Assembly: GCF_001705515.1 (NCBI RefSeq)
Contig: NZ_MDJS01000004.1
Coordinates: 124,001-188,000, forward strand
Origin: Mucilaginibacter sp. PPCGB 2223
GTDB taxonomy: Bacteria; Bacteroidota; Bacteroidia; Sphingobacteriales; Sphingobacteriaceae
Direction: 5' to 3'
DNA: 64,000 nt
The notes under the pieces are model-generated. The model searched no databases. It saw only the letters and a program-made list of their open reading frames with translations, and was not told where the DNA came from. Positions 9,995 through 18,826 of the stretch are shown one piece after another (positions within the stretch are counted from its first letter, which is position 1; every line of letters begins with the position of its first letter). The translations under genes and the position numbers were made by a program.

Positions 9995-11884
9995 TTATTT
10001 ATTCTGCTTATTTTCCAATTTTTCAAGGCGCTCTTCCACCAATTTCAACTGCTTATCCTTCTCGATCAAATAAAGCGTCAGCTCTTCCACTTTCTTAAGT
10101 AACAGCTTGTTCATCTCACCCAGGTTCTGGCCGTCTTTTTCGACTTCGGCTGCCGAAGGGATTTCGGGCAGGTGCGCATTTTTATCGATATAGGTTTTTA
10201 CTTCCGAAAGCGAGGGTAGCGAATAATCCTTCTTAAATACATAATCAGGCCAGTTGGCTTGCAGTTTCACGGTCATGCTTTCGGCAACGGCGTTTCCGGC
10301 AACGGCAAGTTTGTAACCTTTGGGGTCGGTGGTGCCAATGCCTACATTTCCATTTGGAAACAGGATGTTCCCTATTGATGCACCGCTTCTGTTAATCTGC
10401 ATTGCCGTAGTCTCAATGCCGTAGGCATCGTCGAGTGCTTGAATCTCAAAATCATTTGATGACCTGCCAATAACCCTCCACACTTTTGCATTTGTGCCCC
10501 CGTTTGTGGCGTCGAGCAGCAATTGAGGGTAGGAAGGGCTTTTAACCTGTATACCACTTGTTAGTGGGTTTGTATCTGAACCTTGCACTTCAAGTCGGGA
10601 CTGTGGGCTGGTTGTACCTATGCCTACATTGCCAAACGGATCAAGTGCCATGGCTGTCAGCACATCAGCACTGGCACCAAATCGGTTAAACCGCAAGCCT
10701 CCGTCTGAATGTTCCATGAGGGAGTAACCGGCTGTGGCAGTATTATACTGCAATAACCTCAATTGGGCTACATCGCTGGTAGCTTGTAACGTTAACAAGG
10801 CGCTTGGCGAACTATTACCTATACCCACCTTGCCGTTAACAATGGTCATTTTTAGATAATTAGCTAAATCAGACTCGCTAAGGTTATAATCTGAACCACC
10901 TGTACTGGCCCCACTGTAAAAATTGATAGCACCTAAATTTCCGCCTGAGTTATCCATCTTTATCGCACTGAAATAATTAGACCCTCCGTCGCCGGTTACT
11001 GTATAGGTACCATCGCTATTTGCTTTTAATGCACCACCTAACGTTAGGTTAGTATAATTGTTAAGAGGGCTCCTTATCGAAGATATATAGCCGTAATGTT
11101 GCATTGAGATCACACCATTAACATCCAGTTTCGTATTAGGTGATGTTGTCCCGATACCAAGATTGCCCAGGTTATTGATAACCATCCTGTTATTGCCCTG
11201 CCCGTCGGCAAGGATAATGTGATTGCTCACATCGCCTATGCTCGTGTTTTGGCCTATAATGACATTATAACTTCCTGTTAAAATACCCTGGCCGGAAGCC
11301 CTGCCTAAGAGCGTATTAAATGAACCGGTTGTTAACTGACCTGCACTACCGTGGCCGAATGCAGAGTTATATTGACCGGATGTAGTTGTATAGGCAACCT
11401 GTCCGTTCCCAACAAAAGTGTTGTAACTGCCGGTAAGCTGTATCCCCACAGCATACCCAAGTGCAATGTTATCATTGGTGCTGCCAGATGTTGATGATAG
11501 TGCCGAATTACCGATACCAATATTATTCGAGCCCGATACATTGGTCACTAATGCATTATAACCAATAGCAGTATTGTTTATACCGGTGCTGTTGCCGGAT
11601 AACGCTCCGTACCCTAATGCCGCATTGCTAAGCTGGCTGCCTCCACCTATGCCTATTTTAAAATTGGTACTCAAAAAAATGTTGTCTGCGGTAAATGTTT
11701 TATCACCTGCTATGGTTTGCGTCCCTGTGGTGATGTGCCCATCCTGAGTCGCGCTTGCAGGCTGTGAGCTGATAACGCCTGTACTGCTATTGTAAATAAT
11801 AGGCGGTGTTGCCGATATAGTTTGTGCATGGGTTACGCCGGCTGCACAGGCCGCAACGGATAAGGCTAAAAATATCTTTTTCAT
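9995..11884 (-). CDS. Tail-fibre-like secreted protein, middle paralogue
   Basis: 629 residues. The signal peptide ends near residue 20 (AAGVTHA). The body repeats the motifs seen in the 742-codon neighbour: NTAIGYNALV, NTFVGN, ILADGQGNNRMVINN, NLGIGTTSPNTKLDV, NVGIGTTSPQ. The C-terminal cassette is DYVFKKDYSLPSLSEVKTYI, then HLPEIPSAAEVEKDG, then a coiled coil ending KLENKQNK. It begins with an ATGA overlap (11881-11884) with the end of the upstream gene, implying translational coupling. Likely a trimeric, elongated surface fibre; ligand unknown. The two paralogues differ mainly in number and sequence of the beta units while keeping the base, a pattern compatible with modular exchange of the exposed region. 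Confidence 0.85.
   Translation of the reverse strand: MKKIFLALSVAACAAGVTHAQTISATPPIIYNSSTGVISSQPASATQDGHITTGTQTIAGDKTFTADNIFLSTNFKIGIGGGSQLSNAALGYGALSGNSTGINNTAIGYNALVTNVSGSNNIGIGNSALSSTSGSTNDNIALGYAVGIQLTGSYNTFVGNGQVAYTTTSGQYNSAFGHGSAGQLTTGSFNTLLGRASGQGILTGSYNVIIGQNTSIGDVSNHIILADGQGNNRMVINNLGNLGIGTTSPNTKLDVNGVISMQHYGYISSIRSPLNNYTNLTLGGALKANSDGTYTVTGDGGSNYFSAIKMDNSGGNLGAINFYSGASTGGSDYNLSESDLANYLKMTIVNGKVGIGNSSPSALLTLQATSDVAQLRLLQYNTATAGYSLMEHSDGGLRFNRFGASADVLTAMALDPFGNVGIGTTSPQSRLEVQGSDTNPLTSGIQVKSPSYPQLLLDATNGGTNAKVWRVIGRSSNDFEIQALDDAYGIETTAMQINRSGASIGNILFPNGNVGIGTTDPKGYKLAVAGNAVAESMTVKLQANWPDYVFKKDYSLPSLSEVKTYIDKNAHLPEIPSAAEVEKDGQNLGEMNKLLLKKVEELTLYLIEKDKQLKLVEERLEKLENKQNK
10052..10336 (-). 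repeat. C-terminal cassette repeat, copy B
   Basis: Same 285-bp cassette as at 7811-8095 and 11995-12279, in the same orientation, encoding the DYVFKKDY to LYLIEKDKQ region of the middle paralogue. Confidence 0.75.
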
Positions 11885-13275
11885 TGTGCTTTGGTTTTTT
11901 GTTGTAATGCAGTCATCATGCTGGCCATTTGTTGTTTAAGCTCATCAATTTGTTTTTGCTGTGATTGAAGCAACGCTTCCTTTTCTTTGTCCTGTTTATC
12001 CTTCTCTATCAGGTAAAGCGTCAGCTCTTCCACTTTTTTCATTAACAGCGTGTTCATCTGCCCCAGGTTTATCCCTGTTTTGGCAAGCTGCCCGGCAGTT
12101 GGCACTTCGGGTAAATGTTGATTCTGATCGATATAAGCTTTTAACTTGGCAAGGGTAGGCAGCGAGAAATCTTTTTTAAATACATAATCGGGCCAGTTGG
12201 CCTGCAGGTCCACTGTCATCGATTCGGCAATACCGTCGCCGGCAACAGCAAGTTTATAGCCTTTCGGGTCGGTGGTGCCGATGGCTACGTTACCCGACGA
12301 ATTGACAAAAAGCCCCAACGTACCCGAGTTGCTATACAGGCTTATCGTACTGCCCTGAAGTTCGAGCGGAATATTGGCACTCGATGCGTCGTTATATGCG
12401 TCTAACCTTACCGACCCGCTACCTGTACCTCCGTCAATTCCTAAATTAACATTGGTATTTAACCGGGTTTGAAACTTTGCACCGGCATATGGCGTCGTAG
12501 TTCCAATGGCTACATTGCCATTGTTTTTTACCACCATGGTTGTTGCAGCCGGACTGCCCGTTTGGAAGTTAATATCAGCATTGGTAGCTACCATGTTAAG
12601 GCTGATACCGCCTCCGCCGTTCCATGTTGATGACGTACTGTTAACCGACAGGCCTGCAATATTTGCCCCGGCGTTCTGTAATATCATATTGGCGCCAGCA
12701 GGGCTGTTTAGTGTCAATAAAGCTACCTGATCGGTTGTGCCTATACTCACTGCCGAATTGGTAAATATATTCTCGCCCACCCAGCGCGTGTTCCATAAAT
12801 TTGTACCTATAGCTCCGCCTGAACCTGAAGACACAAGTTCGAACCCTGAAATACTTACATAAGTTTGCCCGCTTTGCACGGCTGTCACCGTCAGGCGCCA
12901 ATACCTTGCAGACAGGTTGACATTGTGCGCCGGATTAAGGCTGGTATTGCTTGTCACGGTAACATCGGTTGTCCAGGTTGCCGCGTCATTGCTATGCTCT
13001 ATAGTATAGCCTACCGGGATAAATCTGCTATCGGCAGCGAACCACGAGCCGAATGTTACAACAGATACAGGTAATGATGCACCGAGGTCAACCGTAAGGC
13101 TCTGCCCGACCTGAAGCGATGTCAGCGCCGAAAAATTACGCCCGATAGCGCCGCCGCTGAAATTAGTACCTGTAGTAGTTAACGTTCCCGACGGGGCCAG
13201 GTCAAAAAATGTACTTTGCGCTTTTAAATATAACGCAGCAAGGCAAAACATGCACAGCACGAATAGTTTCTTCAT
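11881..13275 (-). CDS. Tail-fibre-like secreted protein with discoidin-like N-terminus
   Basis: 464 residues; the signal peptide ends near residue 19 (LYLKA). Residues about 20-155 resemble an F5/8 type C (discoidin) beta-sandwich (VGQSLTVDLG, then GYTIEHSNDAATWT, then ARYWRLTVTA, SGFELVSSG), a fold that usually binds carbohydrate. Then come fewer tail-fibre units (VSIGTTDQVALLTLNSPAG, NVAIGTTTP) and the shared C-terminal cassette with a long Gln/Lys coiled coil. First gene of the minus-strand run; its stop overlaps the next start by four bases. The cassette here is more diverged (YIDQNQHLPEVPTAGQL) than in the other two paralogues. The discoidin call is by eye and moderate in certainty. Confidence 0.82.
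   Translation of the reverse strand: MKKLFVLCMFCLAALYLKAQSTFFDLAPSGTLTTTGTNFSGGAIGRNFSALTSLQVGQSLTVDLGASLPVSVVTFGSWFAADSRFIPVGYTIEHSNDAATWTTDVTVTSNTSLNPAHNVNLSARYWRLTVTAVQSGQTYVSISGFELVSSGSGGAIGTNLWNTRWVGENIFTNSAVSIGTTDQVALLTLNSPAGANMILQNAGANIAGLSVNSTSSTWNGGGGISLNMVATNADINFQTGSPAATTMVVKNNGNVAIGTTTPYAGAKFQTRLNTNVNLGIDGGTGSGSVRLDAYNDASSANIPLELQGSTISLYSNSGTLGLFVNSSGNVAIGTTDPKGYKLAVAGDGIAESMTVDLQANWPDYVFKKDFSLPTLAKLKAYIDQNQHLPEVPTAGQLAKTGINLGQMNTLLMKKVEELTLYLIEKDKQDKEKEALLQSQQKQIDELKQQMASMMTALQQKTKAQ
11995..12279 (-). repeat. C-terminal cassette repeat, copy C
   Basis: Third copy of the cassette found at 7811-8095 and 10052-10336; the most diverged of the three. Confidence 0.7.
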
Positions 13276-13497
13276 GGGTTAAGTAAATTGAATAAAGAAA
13301 AAACAAAGGGAACACCACGCCGCGGAACAGAAGTTTGGGGAAAACCGACAGTCTCCGCAGAGCTATTTTAATACTTCTTAAAAATAGGAAGTTTATGTTA
13401 AATATCAAATACAATATAAAATATTTGATACCGGGCCAATGCAACTTAAAAGGTTATTTTAATTGATATTAGCTTTAATAAAGTATCTTTATAAAAG

Positions 13498-13527
13498 AAA
13501 AGGCCGCGAACAAATTCACAGCCTTTT
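13498..13527 (-). terminator. Terminator after precursor peptide gene
   Basis: Inverted repeat AAAAGGC (13498-13504) / GCCTTTT (13521-13527) with a 16-nt loop that can add a short inner GAA/TTC pairing. On the minus strand the stem runs into a T-rich tail (TTTTCTTTTAT). It sits 25 bp past the stop of the small peptide gene and separates it from the tail-fibre operon. Confidence 0.55.
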
Positions 13528-13552
13528 ACTTGACAGGGGAAAGGTTGGTGCA

Positions 13553-13702
13553 TTACCAACCATTATTCATTATACCGGTCAGGATAACTGTTGTTGGGGT
13601 TGTCGGATCGGTGTCACCGTCTCGTTTGATGTTTTTCACTTGTTGATAATAGTGAATTGCTTTTACTTTTGGGATGTTAAGTTTAGCGTTTGTCTTTTTC
13701 AT
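13553..13702 (-). CDS. Putative LanB substrate: Cys-free lanthipeptide-like precursor (49 aa)
   Basis: ATG at 13702, TAA at 13553-13555. The N-terminal part is basic and leader-like (MKKTNAKLNIPKVKAIHYYQ, then QVKNIKR), resembling the short lysine-rich leaders with a KLN-x-x-K core seen in Bacteroidota class I lanthipeptide precursors. The C-terminal part is Thr-rich (DGDTDPTTPTTVILTG, ending IMNNGW) with six Thr, no Ser and no Cys. Thr residues are LanB dehydration targets; the lack of Cys means no lanthionine ring can form within this peptide. It has its own candidate terminator and lies about 110 bp from the divergent LytS-type kinase and about 2 kb from the LanB gene. Assignment as the LanB substrate is inference from context; the reading frame itself is seen directly. 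Confidence 0.6.
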   Translation of the reverse strand: MKKTNAKLNIPKVKAIHYYQQVKNIKRDGDTDPTTPTTVILTGIMNNGW

Positions 13703-13816
13703 GATGCAATAGTTTAATTTTTGATTAAATTACATCAGCCAATGAGGGGCATGAAATTTATTACACCAACGAATAGTTGATAACGACAAAATTTAAGTTA
13801 AGGGGCAATTATTAAG

Positions 13817-14920
13817 ATGAAATCGATACGATTCATAGGTTCTAAACTTCTTGCATTAAGGTGGCACTTGCTGTTTTGGGCGCTATTTATTACTTATGAA
13901 ACGATAGTGGCCTATTATACCACCGGAGCGTTTTCAAAAATAATAGACTATATCACATTCTATATCATCAACATCGCTTTATTTTATCTGACCGCGGCTA
14001 TCATCGTCAAAAACTCCGTTGCCGGAAAGCCCGACTATTTCAAAATTGCGCTTTATATTTTATTGGAGATGTTTGTGTATATCGCTATAAAATATTACGT
14101 CCCATTACTATATGTTGCAATGGGTATTTATAAACCTAATCAAAAAATACTCACATTCTCCGCTTCTTTAACAGGTGCGATATTTCGCGGCATATATTTT
14201 ATAGGTTTTGCTACCGCTTATGCATTTATGAGGGTTACTCTGGTTTCCTGGAGGAGAATCAGCGAGCTCGATAAGCAATCGCTGCAAAACCGCCTCGAAC
14301 AGGAAATGCTGCAAAAAAACCTGCTGGCATCGCAATATGCATTTTTAAAGGCCCAGGTAAACCCGCATTTCCTTTTTAATATGCTGAGTTTTTTGCACAG
14401 CCAGGTTTACAAATACTCCGAAGACCTGGGCGATCAAATCATCCACCTGGCTGATTTGATGCGGTACGCCTTTACCGAACCCGAAAGCGATGGCAAAGTT
14501 GACCTGGCTGCCGAAATTGCACATATCGACAACTACCTGTCGCTTAACAAAACCCGCTTTAATGATAAGATCTATTTAAATTTTACAACCGTTGGTGACA
14601 TCGACAACATACGGATCATTCCCCTGGTATTGATCACCATTATCGAAAACGTATTTAAGTATGGCGACCTGTCTGATCCCCAAAACCCTGCCGAGATTAA
14701 TATTGATGTTACTGATGACCAGTTGCACCTGCACATCAGTAACAAAAAAACAAAACGCAACCATGCCTTCTCATCAGGCATAGGCATGGTAAATGTACAG
14801 AAAAGACTGGACCAGACTTACCCCGGCCGTTACGAAATTAAAATAGATCAGGACGAACGACACTACCGATTAGATTTATTGATAAAAGTCCCCGAAAACA
14901 ATGAAGTGTTATATAATTGA
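13817..14920 (+). CDS. LytS-type sensor histidine kinase
   Basis: 367 residues. Four or so transmembrane segments fill the first 140 residues, followed by a short coiled region (SELDKQSLQNRLEQEMLQKN) and a His_kinase domain: phospho-acceptor His184 in NPHFLFN, then the N-box in ENVFKYGD and a G-box-like GIGMVNVQKRL in the HATPase region. No extracytoplasmic sensor domain, so the signal is probably sensed in or near the membrane. The downstream LytTR regulator starts 20 bp before this gene ends, so the two are translationally coupled. Position between a precursor-like peptide and LanB suggests it controls, or is controlled by, the peptide product; this is inference. Confidence 0.93.
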   Translation: MKSIRFIGSKLLALRWHLLFWALFITYETIVAYYTTGAFSKIIDYITFYIINIALFYLTAAIIVKNSVAGKPDYFKIALYILLEMFVYIAIKYYVPLLYVAMGIYKPNQKILTFSASLTGAIFRGIYFIGFATAYAFMRVTLVSWRRISELDKQSLQNRLEQEMLQKNLLASQYAFLKAQVNPHFLFNMLSFLHSQVYKYSEDLGDQIIHLADLMRYAFTEPESDGKVDLAAEIAHIDNYLSLNKTRFNDKIYLNFTTVGDIDNIRIIPLVLITIIENVFKYGDLSDPQNPAEINIDVTDDQLHLHISNKKTKRNHAFSSGIGMVNVQKRLDQTYPGRYEIKIDQDERHYRLDLLIKVPENNEVLYN

Positions 14921-15635
14921 CGATGAACAACATGCCATAGACATATTAAGCAACTATATTACCAAGGTACCCGGGCTAAAATTAGCCGGGGCAGCAACCG
15001 ACCCGATGAACGGCATCCTGCAGCTTAAAGCAGATCCATCGGTGGATGTTGTTTTTTTGGACATCGATATGCCCAACATATCAGGCATAGAAGCCATTGA
15101 GCTTTTGCCCGATAAAATGCCTATTATATTTACAACTGCTTTCAGTAACTACGCAGTTGATGCTTTTGAACATAATGCTGTCGACTTTTTATTGAAACCG
15201 ATATCGTTCTCAAAGTTTTTAAAGGGAGTAGAAAAACTGGAACGTTTTATCAACAGCCGAATGAAAGATATGGTACATAACGATCAGTCGTCAATGTTCA
15301 TCAACCCAGGTGTAAGGGGGAAAGTTATCCAGGTACATTTCTCCGAAGTACTATACATCGAAGGATTAAAAAACTACGTGATTATTTATACCGATAAAGG
15401 CGGCAAGTACATTACTTATCTAACTATGAATGAGATGATTTCGGCCCTGCCCGAAACTAAATTTATCAGGGTGCATAAATCATACATAGTTAGTGTACAT
15501 AAAATACAATCGGTAGAGGGTAATACCATCCACCTACCGGCCCATATACAATTGCCGCTGGGCTATACCTATAAGGAGGATTTTATGGCCCTGATTGATA
15601 ACATTACCGTTAAAACAGGACGTAAACAATCCTGA
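14901..15635 (+). CDS. LytTR-family response regulator
   Basis: 244 residues. Receiver domain at 1-115 with acidic pair Asp7/Asp8, phospho-acceptor Asp54 (VFLDIDMP) and the conserved Lys in DFLLKPIS. A LytTR DNA-binding domain occupies about 140-240 (VLYIEGLKNYVIIYT, then KFIRVHKSYIVSV, IQLPLGYTYKEDF). Cognate partner of the overlapping kinase. Such regulators usually bind paired direct repeats upstream of few target genes; the most obvious candidates here are the small peptide gene at 13702 and the LanB gene at 18689, but no clear LytTR repeat was recognised by eye. The gene ends only 6 bp from the convergent LanB gene, with no room for a separate terminator. Confidence 0.93.
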   Translation: MKCYIIDDEQHAIDILSNYITKVPGLKLAGAATDPMNGILQLKADPSVDVVFLDIDMPNISGIEAIELLPDKMPIIFTTAFSNYAVDAFEHNAVDFLLKPISFSKFLKGVEKLERFINSRMKDMVHNDQSSMFINPGVRGKVIQVHFSEVLYIEGLKNYVIIYTDKGGKYITYLTMNEMISALPETKFIRVHKSYIVSVHKIQSVEGNTIHLPAHIQLPLGYTYKEDFMALIDNITVKTGRKQS

Positions 15636-15641
15636 GAAATC

Positions 15642-18600
15642 TTAATTCGTTTTTACCGAACGGGCAATTACGGCCTGTAAATGCTTATACAGGCAATGAT
15701 AAACTATGAGCTCCTGATAGCGTTGCTCGTCAGGGAAAAGCCTGTTCAAATGCATGTGTATAATATCAACAACCAGTTGCGTTTTGCGGGTTTCGCTAAA
15801 ATTACCGGCTTTATCAATAATAGCATTAATGGTTTGATACAACTGCAGGTTCAGGCCGGCTAATTTTAATTTTTTATAATAAAATTCGCTATCGTTCAAT
15901 AATTGAATTATCTCGTCCCTTAAAACCCTGTATTTTTTATCAAGCGAAAACTTCAGGGATTTTGTATCCTTATGCTCAAGCAAAAACGATTGGGCAGCAC
16001 CTTGTGCAAAATTCATCTGCGCCGTTACATCAGCAAAAAAAATAGCGATAATCTCTGCCACCGAAACGATTGCCATACTGTGGTAACTGTGCTTAAAATC
16101 TGGATTGCACGCTTTCTTCAGATAATGAATAATCAGGTTACTGCTCGCTTCAAATACTTCCTCCACATCTTCGATAATATCTGCTCCGTACCGCTCCAGT
16201 TCCCTGCGGTAAACGTCGGCGCGGTACTCCTGTATCAACTGGTAACGAACGTCGACAGCCAGCTTAGCCTTTAATATTGTCAGTATTTTACCCAAATACT
16301 CTTCCTTAACAAAAATGCGCAGGCGGATATGCGGTGCTGTATCTACATATCTTACAAAAAACCACGATTCGATCTGTCCGCTCAGTAAGCGCAACACCGG
16401 TAATATTTTTTTTACCAGCAATTCGTTGGCCCGCAATGGCGAGCAATAAATTTTAAAGTAAATCCACTTACTCCCGGTAATAAATTCGCGTGTCTGTTTA
16501 ATCGGCAGCTGTCGCTGGGCAGGCAGCGCTTTATACGAGCTTTTTGATGCCAGTAAAATAGTAATGAACTGATTGACCATCGGTTTCATATCCTGGTCGG
16601 TTATTTTTTCATCGTAGACCATCAGGTGTTCAGTAATTTTCACACTACTTTCAGCCCTGATACAATCGATAAAAAAAATGATCTGCTTTTCATCTTCCAG
16701 ATCGAATATCAGTTGCTGATCCGACCGGCCAACTGCAATATGTCTTGGCCATGAATGCTCTGTCTTAAATTGCCTTACTTTTTTTACAGCATTTATGGCG
16801 TCGGCCTGCGTAAGGGCCTTAATTTCAATTTCAGAAAGATACCATTTGGCCAGGCACAAAATGGTTTGCTTATAAGTTACCCGGGGATAAAACTGCATCC
16901 CAGGGAACATGGTTTCCAGGTCGAGCGTAACATTGGAGCCGATGCCCTGGTGCTGCATGTCGGCCAAAAACCTGAAGAGACTCAGCTGATGGTTCTGATA
17001 ATTATACGCCGAGCTCAATCTGGGTATAACACGCTTTCTCAGTTTCAGCGATTCGATGACCAGTTCATCGTTGACAACCGATAATACCAGATCGTTAAGC
17101 TGTATTTGTTGATCACCTGTTAAAACAAAAGGCGAGTTTATGGCAAGTTCATAATCGTACACAGGCAACCTGCGGTTGATATTATCAACGTGATGATCGG
17201 ACAGCTGGTTCAGCTCGGCAAAAACTACCTCCGGGTTGGCTCGCTGTTCGTGCCTGGCTATTTCGGCAGCAATGGCTTTTACCGAGGTGCTTAACAAAGT
17301 AAAGCGACCTATTAATGCCGTAGCCGAGGCACCTCCTGCGGCCTCTATATAAACCATATTACCGTATATCCTGAACATTACGGACATAGACGGCGGCATA
17401 GGCAATACAGGGCTCTGCGCCAGGCCTGCAAGATCATTATCATCAATTACGATCTCCACCGCATTTAAGGCATTCCATTTTTTTAAAAACAGGCGGTGTG
17501 CCGCCGACCAGGATATCTTTCCAGGTGTTGCCGGACCGTCGTCGATAGGCATATCCTGGAGCAGCGGGTTATTGGTATCCGCATTGAGCGATGTACCATA
17601 AGGTATCCCCGTTTCAGGGTCGAGCGCTTGCAGTAACGGGATTTTCTGAAGTTCGAACCGGGCCTTAAACTGCCTTTTAAAATCAGTCACTGCACCTGGC
17701 TCTCCCTGTATACATAAAACCTGCAGGCATTGCAAAGCTTCGCGCAATTGCTGCTGGTAACCGATGCCGACAGTACCGGTTACCGGCCGTTCCAGGTTAG
17801 CATAAAGCAGTTGGGCAGGTACCTTTGCGCCGTCTGCTGATAGTACATCTGTTACCTGTTTGGTGTATAATTCAATACCGTTCAGATCAGGAAATTTAAT
17901 CTTATCCAGTTGTTTAAGCAGGAGATCCAACTGTCGTTTTGCACTCGTTTTTAATGTAGTGCTGCCGAGCAGCCGGTGCAGATAATCTTCACCCAGGATA
18001 GTTGTGCTATATCCCGAAATGATGATCTGCTCGTTAATCAGGAAGTGCAAATACTCAATAGCATCTTCATCGCTGCAATCGGCATTGGCTTTAATGTAAT
18101 TGATGATATTTCGATAACGCTCTGCCCCCTGTGCTAAAAACAGTAATAGCTTTTTGGTAAAACCATTTGCTTCGAATGATTCCAGCCTGTATGACGTTTT
18201 ACCGGTTTCGGTTGCGGTAAGTGTTTTGATATACCGAAACTCGCGGTTAAGTTTATAAAGCGTTGGGTTGCTAAAAAATAAATCTTCAGTCAAGCCTTTG
18301 TCCAGCAGTGTTCGGGAGAGCCTGGCCGTAATATGCTGATCGGGCAAAAGCTTTAATTGCCATACGTTTTCCCCGGTCAGTTGTATTTTGGTTGGGCCCT
18401 CTCCGTATTTTACGGTACCGAACGACGAAAATGCACCAAATGGCGTCGGCCTGAAGCTCATCCGGTTATAGTACTTGCATAAAGTTAGCCGTTCTTTGCT
18501 GGTCAATGAGCTCACCTCAAAGCCCGCTATCTCAAGCCGGTGATAAAAATCGGGGCTGGCAAGGTATATCGTTTGTTTAAACCACTCCGTCTGCAACAGG

Positions 18601-18689
18601 CTATCTAAATTATCATAGCTATATTGCCTATAGCTAAGTAACGGGCAGCGCAATATTAAATCGGGCAAAAAATCAAAATCCTGGGCCAT
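15642..18689 (-). CDS. LanB-type lanthipeptide dehydratase (full length, fused C domain)
   Basis: 1015 residues from the ATG at 18689; an upstream TTG at 18695 adds two residues. The N-terminal glutamylation region spans about 35-690 (RMSFRPTPFGAFSSFG near residue 75, NINRRLPVYDYELAINSPF near 520, typical of Lant_dehydr_N). The C-terminal SpaB_C-type elimination domain starts near residue 735 (SKWIYFKIYCSPLRANELL, then WFFVRYVDTAPHIRLRI). This class uses glutamyl-tRNA to activate Ser/Thr and then eliminates glutamate to give dehydroamino acids. No LanC cyclase, leader peptidase or ABC exporter lies nearby. The only substrate candidate seen is the 49-residue Thr-rich peptide at 13553-13702. 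Convergent with the LytTR gene (6 bp gap). Confidence 0.92.
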   Translation of the reverse strand: MAQDFDFLPDLILRCPLLSYRQYSYDNLDSLLQTEWFKQTIYLASPDFYHRLEIAGFEVSSLTSKERLTLCKYYNRMSFRPTPFGAFSSFGTVKYGEGPTKIQLTGENVWQLKLLPDQHITARLSRTLLDKGLTEDLFFSNPTLYKLNREFRYIKTLTATETGKTSYRLESFEANGFTKKLLLFLAQGAERYRNIINYIKANADCSDEDAIEYLHFLINEQIIISGYSTTILGEDYLHRLLGSTTLKTSAKRQLDLLLKQLDKIKFPDLNGIELYTKQVTDVLSADGAKVPAQLLYANLERPVTGTVGIGYQQQLREALQCLQVLCIQGEPGAVTDFKRQFKARFELQKIPLLQALDPETGIPYGTSLNADTNNPLLQDMPIDDGPATPGKISWSAAHRLFLKKWNALNAVEIVIDDNDLAGLAQSPVLPMPPSMSVMFRIYGNMVYIEAAGGASATALIGRFTLLSTSVKAIAAEIARHEQRANPEVVFAELNQLSDHHVDNINRRLPVYDYELAINSPFVLTGDQQIQLNDLVLSVVNDELVIESLKLRKRVIPRLSSAYNYQNHQLSLFRFLADMQHQGIGSNVTLDLETMFPGMQFYPRVTYKQTILCLAKWYLSEIEIKALTQADAINAVKKVRQFKTEHSWPRHIAVGRSDQQLIFDLEDEKQIIFFIDCIRAESSVKITEHLMVYDEKITDQDMKPMVNQFITILLASKSSYKALPAQRQLPIKQTREFITGSKWIYFKIYCSPLRANELLVKKILPVLRLLSGQIESWFFVRYVDTAPHIRLRIFVKEEYLGKILTILKAKLAVDVRYQLIQEYRADVYRRELERYGADIIEDVEEVFEASSNLIIHYLKKACNPDFKHSYHSMAIVSVAEIIAIFFADVTAQMNFAQGAAQSFLLEHKDTKSLKFSLDKKYRVLRDEIIQLLNDSEFYYKKLKLAGLNLQLYQTINAIIDKAGNFSETRKTQLVVDIIHMHLNRLFPDEQRYQELIVYHCLYKHLQAVIARSVKTN

Positions 18690-18826
18690 AGGCAAATAAA
18701 AGGTTCCTATAAAAATAAGTCTTATTTATTTCTATTTGATAAACTATGATACCAGAAGGTTACCGATTAAATGAAAGATTTTTGATACACAAAAAATACC
18801 GGGTGTTTTATAACTATATTGGTGAC

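Noticed and set aside
7724..13275. T9SS sorting domains on the tail-fibre-like proteins
   Set aside because: Their C-termini are coiled coils and lack the PNP, GxY and terminal K-rich strand pattern seen in the giant at 60279.
13463..13717. 84-codon plus-strand frame between the tail-fibre operon and the kinase
   Set aside because: It is antisense to the peptide gene at 13553-13702 and to its terminator, and its product resembles no family.
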